A DNA stretch of 64,000 nt from Spiroplasma chinense (GCF_008086545.1 NZ_CP043026.1:1116001-1180000); one strand, 5' to 3'; positions 11,529-22,508 are shown, counted from the stretch's first letter. Notes: generated from the letters alone by a model not told the origin. Numbers and translations: made by a program.

Positions 11529-11538
11529 AAATTTATTC

Positions 11539-13257
11539 CTATTTGTTTTTTACTTTTTTAATTCTTTCTTTTTTTGATTCAATTACAATATCCATATTTG
11601 TAATATATTCATTTAATGAATTTTTACCTCATTTTGTTTTCATCAAGAATCATGATGCAGCAAAGGCAACTACTCCAGATATTAACATAACAATAACTGC
11701 ATTAACACCTGGTGGGATTGATTGGAATGATGCGTGAATATTTGTTTGATCGAAGTATGCAGATGATTTAGTTGAAGTTCAATCAAATTGAACCAATCCT
11801 ACCCAAGATGCACTTCCCACAGAGTTTGCAACTGTGTGGGTCATTCCAGATCAGTATCCTCCAGCAGCACTACCAATCATTCCTCCAACAAATAGAGGTT
11901 TAATTTGTAAGTTTACTCCAAACATAGCAGGTTCTGTAATACCTAGATTAGCTCCAAATGAACCTGAAAATACTTTTGATTTTTCTTCTTTATTTTTTAT
12001 TAAGAATGCTGCCACTAATACTGCACACCCTTGTGCTACGTTTGATGCACAAGCAATTGGTGTAATAAATGAGAATGAGTGACCGTATTGTAATTTTGTT
12101 TCTAATAATAATTGTGTATCTATTGGTAATAATCCTTGGTGTAATCCAGTAATAACAATTAAAGGATATAGACCGGCAAATACCATACCACCAAATCCAA
12201 TACCATATCAGTTTGTATATTTAAATAATCCATTTAATCCTAAAGCTATTCCTTTTCCAATAATTTGTCCTAAAGGTCCAATAGCTCAAAATGCTAGTCA
12301 TGAACTTATCAACACCACTCCTAATGGAACTAAAATAATTCCAACAGTATCTGGTATGAATTTTCTAAATAATCTTTCTAGGTTTACAGATAATGCCAAT
12401 ACTAAAAGAATTGGAACTATTTGTGCTTGGTATCCTATTAAATTAATTTTAAAGAATCCTGATCAAATTGTATAGTAAACCCCAATAACTTCACCTGAAG
12501 TTGCAGCTTCAAGTTGTTCTGGTGTTCAACCTTCACCAATTTTTTGATCTTTTCATTTATCAAATGCTTCTTGAATTGCAATTTTAACTACATCCTCAGT
12601 TGCATTAATGTCTACACCAATCATAACTGGTGAACTATTCGATCATGAATTCAATAACGCAGGTGCTATTAAAATTATCCCCATTGACATTCCAAGATAA
12701 GGGTTACCACCTCATCTTTTAGCTGCTGTAAAACCAACAAATGCGGGTACACTTCCCAAAATTCCTCCACCAATAATATCTAAAATTTTACCAAAACCTG
12801 AGTTTGGTGTAATTTGTTCAAATAGTGATTTTAAAGCTAAAGACATCCCCCCAGCTATAAAAACAGGAACTAAAGGAACAAATATTGCTGCAAATGAATT
12901 TAAACCTCTTTTTGTAAGGGCTAAAGAGTTTTGTTTAAAGTTTAAATTTTTATTTCAAAATTTAACTTTATTCTTAGTTGCTAAATTTACTTCACCATTT
13001 CCTTCAAAGGTTCTCATAACAACTTTGTAAAATTTATCAACTACTCCTGTACCAATAATTAATTGGTGTTCATCTTCGCTTAAATTATATCCTTTGACAA
13101 TAGCTATCTTTTTTAATGCGCTAATATCAATTTTTTCTTCGTCTACAAGGTGAAATCTTAATCTTGTAGCACAATGATAAATATCTTTAACGTTTTTCAT
13201 TCCGCCAACAGCTTCAAAAAACTCTTGACTATATTTTTCTCATTCAATTTTTTTCAT
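11539..13257 (-). CDS. scrA: PTS sucrose-type transporter, IIBC component
   Basis: The 572-residue protein has an N-terminal IIB domain with the phosphorylatable Cys29 in IYHCATRLRF. A long IIC membrane domain follows (about ten helices, residues 110-550), with GITEPAMFG typical of the glucoside/sucrose superfamily. No IIA domain is fused, so phosphate must come from a separate IIA such as Crr. The adjacent scrB argues for sucrose; trehalose or a beta-glucoside is possible. Two adjacent ATG codons follow GGAGG. I chose 13257, which gives 6-base spacing; 13260 is the alternative. It is the first gene of the scrA-gntR-scrB operon. Confidence 0.85.
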
Positions 13258-13304
13258 CATATACCTCCATGGTTTAATTTTAAATTTTAAATCTATCAAT
13301 TTAG

Positions 13305-13322
13305 AACTCATAACTATGAGTT
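13305..13322. promoter_or_regulatory. Perfect palindrome upstream of the PTS operon
   Basis: AACTCATA-AC-TATGAGTT is an 18-bp perfect inverted repeat, flanked on the plus strand by seven T. It lies in the divergent region between the PTS operon and tRNA-Leu. It could be an operator or leader hairpin of the PTS operon. A terminator role is less likely because no plus-strand gene precedes it. Confidence 0.4.
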
Positions 13323-13334
13323 TTTTTAAAAAAA

Positions 13335-13368
13335 TTGTTTAGCAATAATCCAATATTTTATATATAAT
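13335..13368 (+). promoter_or_regulatory. Probable promoter of tRNA-Leu
   Basis: TTGTTT (13335-13340) precedes a strong TATATAAT block whose last six bases (13363-13368) are a perfect -10. Spacing is 18-22 bp depending on which overlapping TATA is used. The tRNA begins 15 bases after it. Confidence 0.5.
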
Positions 13369-13383
13369 TATTTTGTACCAAAT

Positions 13384-13466
13384 GCCCTCTTGGCGGAATT
13401 GGTAGACGCAGCAGACTCAAAATCTGCCGAGAAATCGTATCGGTTCGACTCCGATAGAGGGCACCA
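13384..13466 (+). tRNA. tRNA-Leu (CAA)
   Basis: The acceptor stem GCCCTCT pairs with AGAGGGC, followed by discriminator A and an encoded CCA. The D arm contains GGAATTGGTAGACGC. The anticodon stem GCAGA/TCTGC encloses loop CTCAAAA with anticodon CAA, which reads TTG. A long variable arm, typical of class II tRNAs, precedes the T arm CGGTTCGACTCCG. The tRNA marks the right boundary of the sugar island and is the only RNA gene I could find in the window. Confidence 0.95.
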
Positions 13467-13476
13467 CTAAAGAAAC

Positions 13477-13507
13477 AAAAATGCAAACCAATGGTTTGCA
13501 TTTTTTT
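13477..13507. terminator. Bidirectional terminator of tRNA-Leu and thiN operon
   Basis: A 13-bp stem, AAAAATGCAAACC / GGTTTGCATTTTT, with a 3-base loop is followed by T on both strands. It overlaps the stop codon of thiN. Confidence 0.85.
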
Positions 13508-14132
13508 ATTTACCAAATATAACCAACATTGCGTTTGAAGTTGTTATTTTTCCATCCACATAAGGAATAAAACAATTTGAATACGCTCTTGTTGAATAAG
13601 GTAATAGTTGAAGCTCACTTGCTTCATACTTTAAACCCTCAATTGTTACATTCGTTTGATGAATTGGAAATAAAGTTATATATGTATAATCTTGGTATTT
13701 TTCAAATTCCAAGATATTTTCACCTTTTTGCAAACAATAAGTAATAGAAGTATCACTTAAAACTTTAACTCTGTCTTTTGCACAAAATTCAATAACTGAA
13801 AGATTCATATCATTTCTTTTAGTTGGATTTGCTACAAATAAAACTTCTGTAGCTCCAAGACTGTATGCTTTTTGAATAGCTTCTTTTCCATCTAAAAAGT
13901 CTTTTTCATTGCTTAGTACTTCAAGTTCTTTTGCATTTGCTTTGATTAATTCAAATTCTTCGTTTGTTACATGATCAAAATCACTAATTGCATAGTCAAT
14001 TTCAATACCCTTTGAAATTAAATCTAAACAACCTCTTTCAACTCCGATGATAAAATAATCCTTTAAATAATAACTAAGATTTAATTTATTCTCACAAGTT
14101 ACAATTAAGCATTTACTTTTCAAGTTCTTCAA
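13506..14132 (-). CDS. thiN: Thiamine diphosphokinase
   Basis: The protein has about 208 residues and the TPK fold pattern: IIGVERGCLDLISKGI, then IDYAISDFDHV (the family D-S-D motif), KDFLDGKEAI, and a C-terminal beta domain ending GKITTSNAMLVIFGK. It transfers diphosphate from ATP to thiamine. No ATG fits. The frame opens at TTG 14132 or, better placed behind AAAGAG, at TTG 14123; both overlap the end of rpe, so translation is probably coupled. It is the last gene of the rlmN-to-thiN group, as in Bacillus (yloS). Confidence 0.85.
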   Translation of the reverse strand: MKNLKSKCLIVTCENKLNLSYYLKDYFIIGVERGCLDLISKGIEIDYAISDFDHVTNEEFELIKANAKELEVLSNEKDFLDGKEAIQKAYSLGATEVLFVANPTKRNDMNLSVIEFCAKDRVKVLSDTSITYCLQKGENILEFEKYQDYTYITLFPIHQTNVTIEGLKYEASELQLLPYSTRAYSNCFIPYVDGKITTSNAMLVIFGK

Positions 14133-14787
14133 CTCTTTCTTTTAAATCGGTAATTTTTTCGTCAACTAAATAACTTCCAGCAACAATCATATCGACTCCA
14201 GCTTCTTTTACAATAGAAAATGTTTCTTTGTTAATTCCACCATCAACTTCAACTCTATATTTGAAGTTATTTTTTTCTTTAAGTTCTTTAAGTAATTTAA
14301 TTTTTTCTGCACTATTTTGAATAAATTTTTGTCCACCAAACCCTGGATAAACACTCATAACCAAAACATTATCCAATCTTGGCAATAACTCTTTAATTTC
14401 TTCAACCGAAGTATCTGGACTAATGGCTAAAGAAATTAAAATGTTATTTTTTTTACAAAAACTTTCAAACTCTTCAAATTGTTCTTTTGAAATAGCTTCA
14501 AAGTGCAATGTAATTTGGTCCACTCTTGCGTTTTTAAAGGGGGTTAAATATTCTTCTACACTTAAATTATTAATTTTAACCATAAGGTGTGCATCCATTT
14601 TAAAGTTAAATTTTGAATTAATGTCTGCTAAGATTTTTGGTCCAAAACTTAGGTTTGGAACAAAATTGTAATCCATAACATCATAATGAATTCATTCAAT
14701 TCCTGCATCTTGTAATTTTTTTAAATCCTTTTCCAAGCATAAAAAATTTGCAGTAAGAATACTTGGGGCTATAATGTATTTTTTCAT
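14113..14787 (-). CDS. rpe: Ribulose-phosphate 3-epimerase
   Basis: A 224-residue TIM-barrel enzyme starts MKKYIIAPSILTANF. It shows the metal-binding His in MDAHLMV, MSVYPGFGGQKF and VDGGIN, all family hallmarks. It interconverts ribulose-5-phosphate and xylulose-5-phosphate in the non-oxidative pentose phosphate pathway. The start codon overlaps the rsgA stop by one base (TAATG), which indicates coupled translation. Confidence 0.95.
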
Positions 14788-15683
14788 TAAAACTTTTTCC
14801 TTCTTTCTTGATTTTCTAGTTCATTTTGCATTTTTAAATAGTCTTCATAAATAAATTCAGGAAATTTTCCTTGATCTATTAGTTTTACTATATTACATCC
14901 AGGAGTATCTCTTAAATGTATACAGTTATTGAATTTGCAATCATTCATATACTTTGCAAAAAATCTATAACTGTGTGCTAACTCATATTTATCAATATCT
15001 TTTAATTCGAATGATGAAAAACCAGGAGTATCTCCAATTAAAGCGTCTTTATAAATAAACAACTCATTTTTAGTAGTTGTATGTTTTCCTCTATTCAACG
15101 CTTTTGAAATGGTTTGTGTTTTTTCAAATAAATCTGGAATAATGTGATTTAAAGTTGTAGATTTTCCAGCTCCAGTTTGTCCTGTAAAAACAGAGACCAA
15201 ACCTTTTAAACTCTTACAAAATTTAACCCATTCTTTGTCAGTATCAATCATGTTATTTATCATATAAGTTTCATAACCTATTTCTTTATATTGATTGGTT
15301 ACCTCTCAAACTTCACTTTCTTTTTCAAGCAAATCCACTTTAGTAAATGCTAAAACTGGTTTTATATTTAAATATTCAACAAAAGCTAAATATTTATTTA
15401 AAGTAAAAGTATTTAGATCAGGTTCTTTAACTGAGGTAATGATTACAACTTGGTCTATATTCGTAATTCTTGGTCTATATAATTCATTTTTTCTTTCCAA
15501 AATATTTTCAATTGAACCCTTTAAATTTTCTTGGTCAATAATTTCAAATTCTACATAATCTCCAGTACAAGGTGTTTGGTTTTTGTGTCTTAATTTTCCT
15601 TTTCCTTTACACTCATAAAGTTTTTTTTCAAATAAAACGTAAGCATATTCACTTACAATTTTTAAAATAATTCCTTTATTCAT
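14787..15683 (-). CDS. rsgA: Ribosome small-subunit assembly GTPase
   Basis: The 298-residue protein has an N-terminal OB domain (residues 1-65) and a circularly permuted GTPase domain. G4 is AFTKVDLL, followed by G1 GQTGAGKST and G3 GDTPGFSSF. A C-terminal zinc site has the spacing C..C.H.....C in DCKFNNCIHLRDTPGC. RsgA matures the 30S subunit. Its ATG lies one base after the pknB stop (TAGTATG), so it is tightly coupled. I chose ATG 15683 over an in-frame ATG seven codons upstream because family members start M.KG.I.K. Confidence 0.93.
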
Positions 15684-15684
15684 A

Positions 15685-16701
15685 CTAAAGCACCAATAAG
15701 ACAACTACAAACACAAGTATTAATGCAAGGAATAAAATTGAAAAAATTGCTGTGAATTTTGTTTTACTTGTTAAAGGTAAATTCTCATAAGTATTTCCTA
15801 TTTTAACTTTGTTATTACTTGGAATATTAGTTCAATTATTTAATCTTGATTGATAAAAATACGGTTTTGAATTGTCATTACTTTTTAGATTTGTTAATGC
15901 TATTTTAATTTCGTTCATATTTTTAAATCTATATTCTGGATCTTTTTCAATCATTTTTAATATTATATTTTCCAAACCTTGAGAAACTGAAGAATTTATT
16001 TGTCTTGGAGGAGTTGGTTTTTCTACAATGTGTTTTTTTGCAATCATATGTTGATCTTGTGCAATAAATGGAGCAACTCCAACTGCACATTCATAAAGCA
16101 CAATTCCTAAAGAGTAAATATCACTTTTGGGAGTTGCTCTCATTTTCATCAATACTTCTGGAGCCATATATCTTGGTGTTCCAATTGCTTTTTCAGCTTC
16201 ACTTTCATAACCTGGCATAATTGAAATACCAAAGTCACCTAACTTAACAACACCAGCTGGAGTTAATAAAATATTATCTGGTTTAATATCTCTGTGAACA
16301 ATTTGTAAATTGTGAGCAGATTGTAGTGCATCACATAGAGGAATAAAATAATTTTTAATTTCAGTTAAAGTCATAGCACCATAATCTTTGATTTTGTCTT
16401 TAAGTGTTCCACCCTCAACACATTCAAGAACAATAAACCATTCAGCTCCATGTTGAAGTACATCGAATAATTTAACAGTATACTGGTTGTCTCATAATTT
16501 TGCAAATGATTCTTTTTCAACATCAAATCTTTCTTGACCAGCTTCTTTCACCACAATATCTGGCGCCATTACTTTTATTGCTACAAAAGTTTTTGTAATT
16601 AAATCTAAGGCTTTGTAAACTGTGGCCATCCCACCTTTACCAAGACCTTTTATGATTTCATATCTTCCGTCAATCATATCTCCTGCTTCGTATTTAGTCA
16701 T
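15685..16701 (-). CDS. pknB: PknB/PrkC-type serine/threonine kinase without PASTA domains
   Basis: The 338-residue protein has a Hanks-type kinase domain at residues 14-280. It shows a Gly-rich loop GLGKGGMATVY (19-29), Lys43 in VAIK, HRDIKPDN with Asp138, GDFG with Asp156, and a GTPRYMAPE activation segment. After a short linker, one hydrophobic helix (about 315-337) ends the protein. Bacillus PrkC continues into extracellular PASTA repeats that sense peptidoglycan. These are absent here, as expected for a wall-less cell. It lies between prpC and rsgA as in Bacillus, although a terminator separates it from prpC. Confidence 0.93.
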
Positions 16702-16732
16702 AATGCTCCCCTTTTATCAAGATAATAATAAC

Positions 16733-16761
16733 AAAAAAAACAGAGTAATAATATTACTCTG
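16733..16761 (-). terminator. Terminator of prpC
   Basis: A perfect 9-bp stem, CAGAGTAAT / ATTACTCTG, with a 3-base loop is followed on the minus strand by eight T. It overlaps the prpC stop and sits only 32 bases before the pknB start, so pknB needs read-through or its own promoter. Confidence 0.75.
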
Positions 16762-17512
16762 CTTGAATTATTAAAATAGATAGGTTGTCTGTTGAGATGT
16801 TATCTTTTGCATCTTCAACTATTAATTTAGCCTTCTCTTTTAATTTCATTTTTTTATTAATTAAAGTGGCTGCTGTTATTTTTTCATCGATATAGTCATG
16901 AACACCATCACTTGTAAGCATATAAGTACCTATTGGATTTTCAATAAAATAAGTATCTATTCTTAAAGTTTTTTGTGGTCCAAGAGCACTTGTTAAAACT
17001 TTTCAAAAAGTAATATCATTTGCTCTTTCATACATTCCTGACATTTGAATATCTCTTCTTTCAGCTTCTGGTGTTGAATTTCACAAGTTTTGATCTTGTG
17101 AAATTTGGAATAAAGAATCATCAACAATTTTATAAGTTCTTGAATCTCCAATGTTTATAACAAAAGCTGCGCCTTGAGTAAATAGGATTGCTGTTAAAGT
17201 TGTTCCCATATCTCTAGTTTCAAAATTTTCGTTTGAATGTTCAACCATTTCGTTTAAGATTTCACTAACACAATTTCTTAATCATCTATTGATTGCTTTT
17301 TGATTTAATGCAGTAAAATCTTTTTCTTTAAATAATTGAACAAACTTTTCAACTGCCATTTTTGATGCAACTTCTCCATGAGCGTGACCACCCATTCCGT
17401 CACAAACTATTCCAAATGCGTCCCCGTTTTTATTAATAACAAAATCTAGGTAGTCTTGGTTTGCTTTTCTATAGTTTCCTATATCTGTTAACATTGCGTG
17501 ATTAAATTTCAT
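16754..17512 (-). CDS. prpC: PP2C-family protein phosphatase
   Basis: The 252-residue phosphatase has the PPM metal motifs: RKANQDY near residue 18, [11 protein letters not shown] (37-47), [20 protein letters not shown] and STDNLSIL. It reverses phosphorylation by the adjacent PknB kinase; known targets elsewhere include elongation factors and CpgA/RsgA. Its start lies inside the end of rlmN (11-base overlap), so the two are translationally coupled. Confidence 0.92.
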
Positions 17513-18575
17513 TTTTCAAAACACCTTCTCTTTTTGCTCTTAATTGTCCACAAGCAGCATCTATATCTGCTCCAAACTCTTTTCTAACAATGGCATTGAT
17601 ACCTTGTTTTTTAAGAATTTTAAAGAACTCATCTATTCTGTTTGATTTTCTGTACGGGTTTTCTTCCACTTCATTATATGGAATTAAGTTAACATAACCA
17701 TTAATTCCTCTGATTAGTTTTGCAAGTTCAACTGCATGTTCTGGTCTATCATTAACATCATCTATTAAAATATATTCAAAAGTAACTCTTCTGTTTGTTG
17801 AATCAATATAATACCTTATTGAGTCTAAAAGTTTTTCTATAGGAAAAGCTCTATTAATTGGCATCATAGAATTTCTAACTTCATTATTAGATGCATGTAA
17901 TGAAATTGCAAGATTTATTTGAGTTTTTAAATCTGCAAATTCTTTAATTTTTGGAACAACACCACAAGTTGAAATTGTGATATGTCTTGCTCCAATTCCA
18001 AATCCTTTTGGATCATTTACAATGTTTACAAACTTCATAACATTTTCAAAATTATCCATAGGCTCTCCAATTCCCATAACTACAATGTGACTTACTCTTG
18101 CACTTGGGTTTTCTGGATCGTCTTTAAATTTTTCTCTTAGCAATTTGTTCATTGTAAAAATTTGTCTTACAATTTCATCACTCTCTAAGTTTCTTTCAGT
18201 TTTTATTAATCCTGAAGCACAGAATTTACATGCCATTTTACATCCAACTTGTGTTGTAACACAAACTGATTGACCATATTTTTGTGGCATAAGAACAGTT
18301 TCAATTGTTCTGCTATCATCTAGCATAAATAGAATTTTGATTGTTCCATCTTTTGATTCTTTAACCACTAAATCATTTAATGGTTTTGCCTCATAGTTTT
18401 CACTTAAAAACTCTCTAAGAGATTTGCTTAAGTTTGTCATATTATTAAAGTCTGTTTCGAATTTTACATAAATTCAATCAAAAACTTGTTTTGCTGAAAA
18501 TTTATTAAATCCTTGTTCCACTAAAAGAGTTTCTAATTCCTCAAATGTGTATTTAAATATACTTGTTTTCCCCAT
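17502..18575 (-). CDS. rlmN: 23S rRNA/tRNA A2503/A37 C2-methyltransferase, radical SAM
   Basis: The 357-residue protein has the radical-SAM cluster motif CKMACKFC (Cys112, Cys116, Cys119), the helical N-terminal domain starting [42 protein letters not shown] and a C-terminal [12 protein letters not shown] with the methyl-carrying Cys. It methylates A2503 of 23S rRNA. ATG 18575 has GGAG eight bases upstream. It is the first gene of the rlmN-prpC segment. Confidence 0.95.
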
Positions 18576-18641
18576 AAAAATTTCTCCACATTAAATTTTA
18601 TCACAAAATTGCAAATATGGAGTGTTAAACATAGGGTCTGT

Positions 18642-21167
18642 CTATTTTTTTCTTCTTTTTATAAAAATAAATCCAAGTATACTAGAGCATAAAACTAAAG
18701 GCGCTGTAATTGCAGCTATCAATCATGTTTTAGTTGCTTTAGTTTTTTGTGTTTCTACACTACCTTCATTATCTTCGTTATTATTTGAATTTCCTCCATT
18801 TTCATTTTCGTTTCCACCGTTTTCGTTTCCACCGTTTTCGTTTCCACCGTTTTCATTGTCTCCGTTTCCGTTGTCTTCGTCGTCACCATTTTTGTAGGTC
18901 TTAATATATTCATTTCCAAAGACATCTAAATAATCAATAGTTTGACCAGGTTTTAAATGTATAAATACTTTATTTTCAAGTACTTTGTAATTGTATTGAG
19001 AAATGTCGCCAACCACACTATAACTTCTTAAATCTAGTTCTATACTTGGATCATCTATTTCTTCTTTTGTTCTATTTATATCTTCTTTTACAAGAATTTT
19101 AATGTCTTTGTTAAAGTTAGAGCCATATTTAACATTTAATTTAAACTCACCAACTACCTTAGTGTTTAACATTATTCTTCCTGCATAATAAACTGGTCTT
19201 ATATCTTCACCATATATTTGTAATTTTTCTTCATTTATGGCATCATGATTTCCTACATTAATTTCAGAATTGTCTCCTTTTTTAAATATATAAAATTGAT
19301 TAATTATTTCTGGTGCTTCTTTGGTTTCAACAACATCTATTTGTACATCTTGAGCTTGAGAAGTAATAGTTGAATAAATTTTAAATTGAAAAGTTCCTAG
19401 ATTTTTTCCTTTAACTTTTAAAACATCACCTATTAATTGAATATCTAAATTTCTTTGATCATTTACAATTATGATTTCATCTAATGGGTCAATATGATCA
19501 AATTTATATTCATAATCCATTCCTTTGTCTTGGGTTATTAAGTTTTGATCAAATTCAAAAGGCGTTACAGATGAGTTATTTATTGTGATTATATTTTTTT
19601 GTTTTGCATTTATTGCATTAAAAGTTACTTGTGCTATTCCTCACCCTTTCATTTCAATTCAATATCTTCCATCTCCAAAATCAATAACTTCTAGATTTGA
19701 AGTGTTTTCTATTTCTAAACCAACAAAGTCTTCATAATTTTTAATATAAAATATTTCACCTTGTCCATGTTCTAAAGAAATATCATCTAAAGTTATATCC
19801 AAATCAAAATATTTGTAATCTAAAGTTTCATCAAATTCAGATTCTAATATTGTACATTCTCCCGGTTTGTTAACAGCATCCTTTATGTATTCAAAAGTCA
19901 CATCTTCTAAAGTCATATTGTCGTTTGGACTTACGCTATGTAAAGGATCAATACCTATATTAATTTTAAAATCTTCTCCAGTAATTGATGTGGCAGTTAC
20001 TTCAAAATACGCCATATATACCCCTGCATTGTATGTATCTAAAGCTTCAAGGATTTGTTTTGCATTTCATTCCACAACTATTGAGTTTTTTCTAATAGGA
20101 AAAACTTTGTCCAGATTTTCACTTAAAAATTCCATTACTCCTTCGATATTTTTTTTCTGACCAAAGTAACGAAATTGTGGTGGGTACGGGTTGGTAATAT
20201 CTCAAACTACTTTTGCCTTGTAGTATGCATAGTTGCTGGCTCCAAGATATACCTCAAAAAACATCATCGTTTCGTTATTTGCTTTTTCTGGGCCTTGTTC
20301 TCTTAGAAAGGCATTAATCACATCTGTTTTTAGTCCTTCAAATTCTGGTAGGTCATGCATCAAAGTTTCGGCAACACCTTTATAATTTATCAATGTACTT
20401 TGGTCATAATCAAATACTTGAGTGCCTAAAAAATAATAATCTTTTTCGTCAAAGTTTTTTTGTTGAGTCTTAAATGATGATCTAGATTTGGTTAAATTTA
20501 AACCACCACTAAGTGTAAAATTTTGAACTCATTCACTTCTACCAATATATCCTTGATCTCTAAAACCTTCTTCAATGGCATAGGATTTTATCCTTAAACC
20601 TCTATTTTCGCCAGTTTCTCTAGTAATTTCTAAAGTAACTGAGTTTTTAATAACCCCATTTACTCAAGGACTTTCAAAAGTATACGTGTGTGATACTTTT
20701 TTATAAACCTCTTTTTCTTCAAGTGTTAATGAAAAATTAGATTCTTCTAAAACTACATTGTGATTATTTGTTATTCGTGAGTCATTGAAATTTGCTCTGT
20801 TCATTGCAAACTCAAAATCCATCTCTATTTTTGAATAATCAAAATATTCTTGTTGATCATTAAAACCAAATTGTTTTGGTGAGATCAAAATCTCATCTTC
20901 CATAGTAAAGGCATAATGCTCTTTTGTATTAACCAATAATTTCTTGAAATATTGTTCACATGGTAGTTTTATATTTACTCCCGGTTCTCAATCAATGCTA
21001 TATCTATAGACTTCTCCATTTTCTTCTACGCTTTTTTCATTTGTTTTGTAAGTGTTTGCTAAGTTAAGTTTTGAGTTAGTAACCATTTGATTGATTGATG
21101 TCGAAGCTGTAGGTATAATTCCTGCAAAACTTGAAGTTGCTAATAATAATTTCATAAGTTTTTTCAT
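18642..21167 (-). CDS. Large exported surface protein with low-complexity stalk and C-terminal membrane anchor
   Basis: The 841-residue protein starts with a signal peptide (MKKLMKLLLATSSFAGII) that has no lipobox Cys. About 700 residues of acidic, beta-rich sequence of unknown family follow, then a stalk of Asn/Gly/Glu/Asp (residues 760-802, with repeated GGNEN units). One transmembrane helix (815-836) and a basic tail RRKK end the protein. It resembles a wall-less version of a cell-wall-anchored adhesin: outside, single anchor, cytoplasmic stop-transfer. It interrupts the otherwise conserved rlmN-rsmB neighbourhood. Some residues in the 550-750 range look like bacterial Ig-type or cadherin-like strands, but I cannot name a domain. 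Adhesion is inference. Confidence 0.7.
18811..18855. repeat. 15-bp coding tandem repeat in surface protein stalk
   Basis: Two perfect copies and one near-perfect copy of TTTCCACCGTTTTCG lie in tandem, with further degenerate units on both sides. Each unit encodes five residues (ENGGN), so slipped-strand changes would keep the frame and alter only stalk length. Confidence 0.8.
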
Positions 21168-21245
21168 TTTTTGTTTTCCTCCAAAGTTACTATCGTCATG
21201 TTTTTGAGAAAAATGTACAAAAAAATGAAAAAAAATAAATCTTTT

Positions 21246-22508
21246 TTAAAGATTTATTTTTTTGAATATTTTCGCTATATAAAAACCATTATTATTTCCT
21301 TCAAATCCAAAGAATTGTTTTTCTTCAATTAATTCTAGGTCTTTAAAGTTGTTTAATAAATTTTCAACTTGGTTTTGATTTTCATCTTTATTTACTGTGC
21401 AAGTTGAATATAAAAGAGTTGCCCCTTCATCCATTAAGTTATAAGCGGTTATTAAAAGTTCTTTTTGAACTTTTAATAACTCTTCTATTTCTTGTTTACT
21501 TCGTTTCTTTAATTTAATTTCAGGTTTTCTTTTTAAAACACCATATCCAGAACAAGGTGCATCAAGTAGAATGTAATCAAAACTATTTTCTTTTAAGGTT
21601 GTTGCATCTTTAAAAACCAAATCAATGTTTTCTAGTTTTTGAGATTCTATGTTTTTTCTTATTATATTTTCTTTACTTGAATTAATTTCACAACCCAAAA
21701 CTTTTGTATCTTTACCAACCAAACTTGCAATATAAGTTAATTTACCCCCAGGAGCACAACACATATCTACAATTTTTGAATTGGGTTTTGGGTTTAATAG
21801 TTCAACAGCCAAAATACTTGTTTCATCTTGAATGTATACCAAACCTTCTTTAAATGCGTTTGATTCAAAAAGTTTGTTACTTGTAAAAAAACAATTTCTA
21901 GCTATTTTTGATTTCTCTAGTTCTAATTCATCTTGATATAACTTTACAAAATCTTCTATTGTTATTAAATTTTCATTAACTCTGAATGAAATTTTTACAG
22001 GTTTTATAGAATCAAGAACTAGTTTATCTGCATTATCACTTCCATATTGATTTGCAATTTGTTTGTACAATCAAAACGGAAATCCGTTTTCCAAAGCTAA
22101 TACATTTTGCTTATTTTTTATATCTACATTTCATAAAGTTTTATCTTGGATTTTTTTCAATACTGAGTTTACAAATCCTGATAAATGACTGTCGATTTTT
22201 TTTGAAATTTCTACAGCTTCATTTACAACAGAATAAATTGGAGTTTCTAAAAATTTTATTTGATAGAAACTCATTCACAGTAAGATTTGAATTTTAAAGT
22301 TTGTTTTATTTGGATCAATTAATTTATTAACAACATATTCTAAATATATTTTGTATTGAATGGTTCCATATACTAATTTGAAAATAAAAGCTATGTCTTG
22401 TTTAGACATAGCTTTTTGCAAAGCCATTTTATTTAATAACTTGTTTGAAAATTGATTATTTTCAAACACTTCATATAAAATGTCTAATGCTTTTTTTCTT
22501 GCGTTCAC
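21246..22508 (-). CDS. rsmB: 16S rRNA m5C967 methyltransferase
   Basis: The 420-residue protein has an N-terminal NusB-like domain (residues 1-140, MNARKKALDILYEVFEN) and a C-terminal Rossmann methyltransferase domain. The latter shows VDMCCAPGGKLTYIA, ILLDAPCSGYGVL and the catalytic Cys in LYSTCTVN. The start is GTG at 22508, overlapping the gmk stop by one base (TAGTG). No clear Shine-Dalgarno is present, so translation is presumably coupled to gmk. Confidence 0.93.

Noticed and set aside
18781-18870. Repeated TTTCCACCG units considered as a CRISPR-like array
   Set aside because: Units are 15 bp in direct tandem with no spacers, are in frame inside a coding region, and no cas gene is present.
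18622-18897. Plus-strand open frame encoding a Pro/Phe/Ser repeat protein
   Set aside because: It is the antisense shadow of the GGNEN stalk repeat. It has no ribosome site, and the minus-strand protein has a coherent signal peptide, stalk and anchor.
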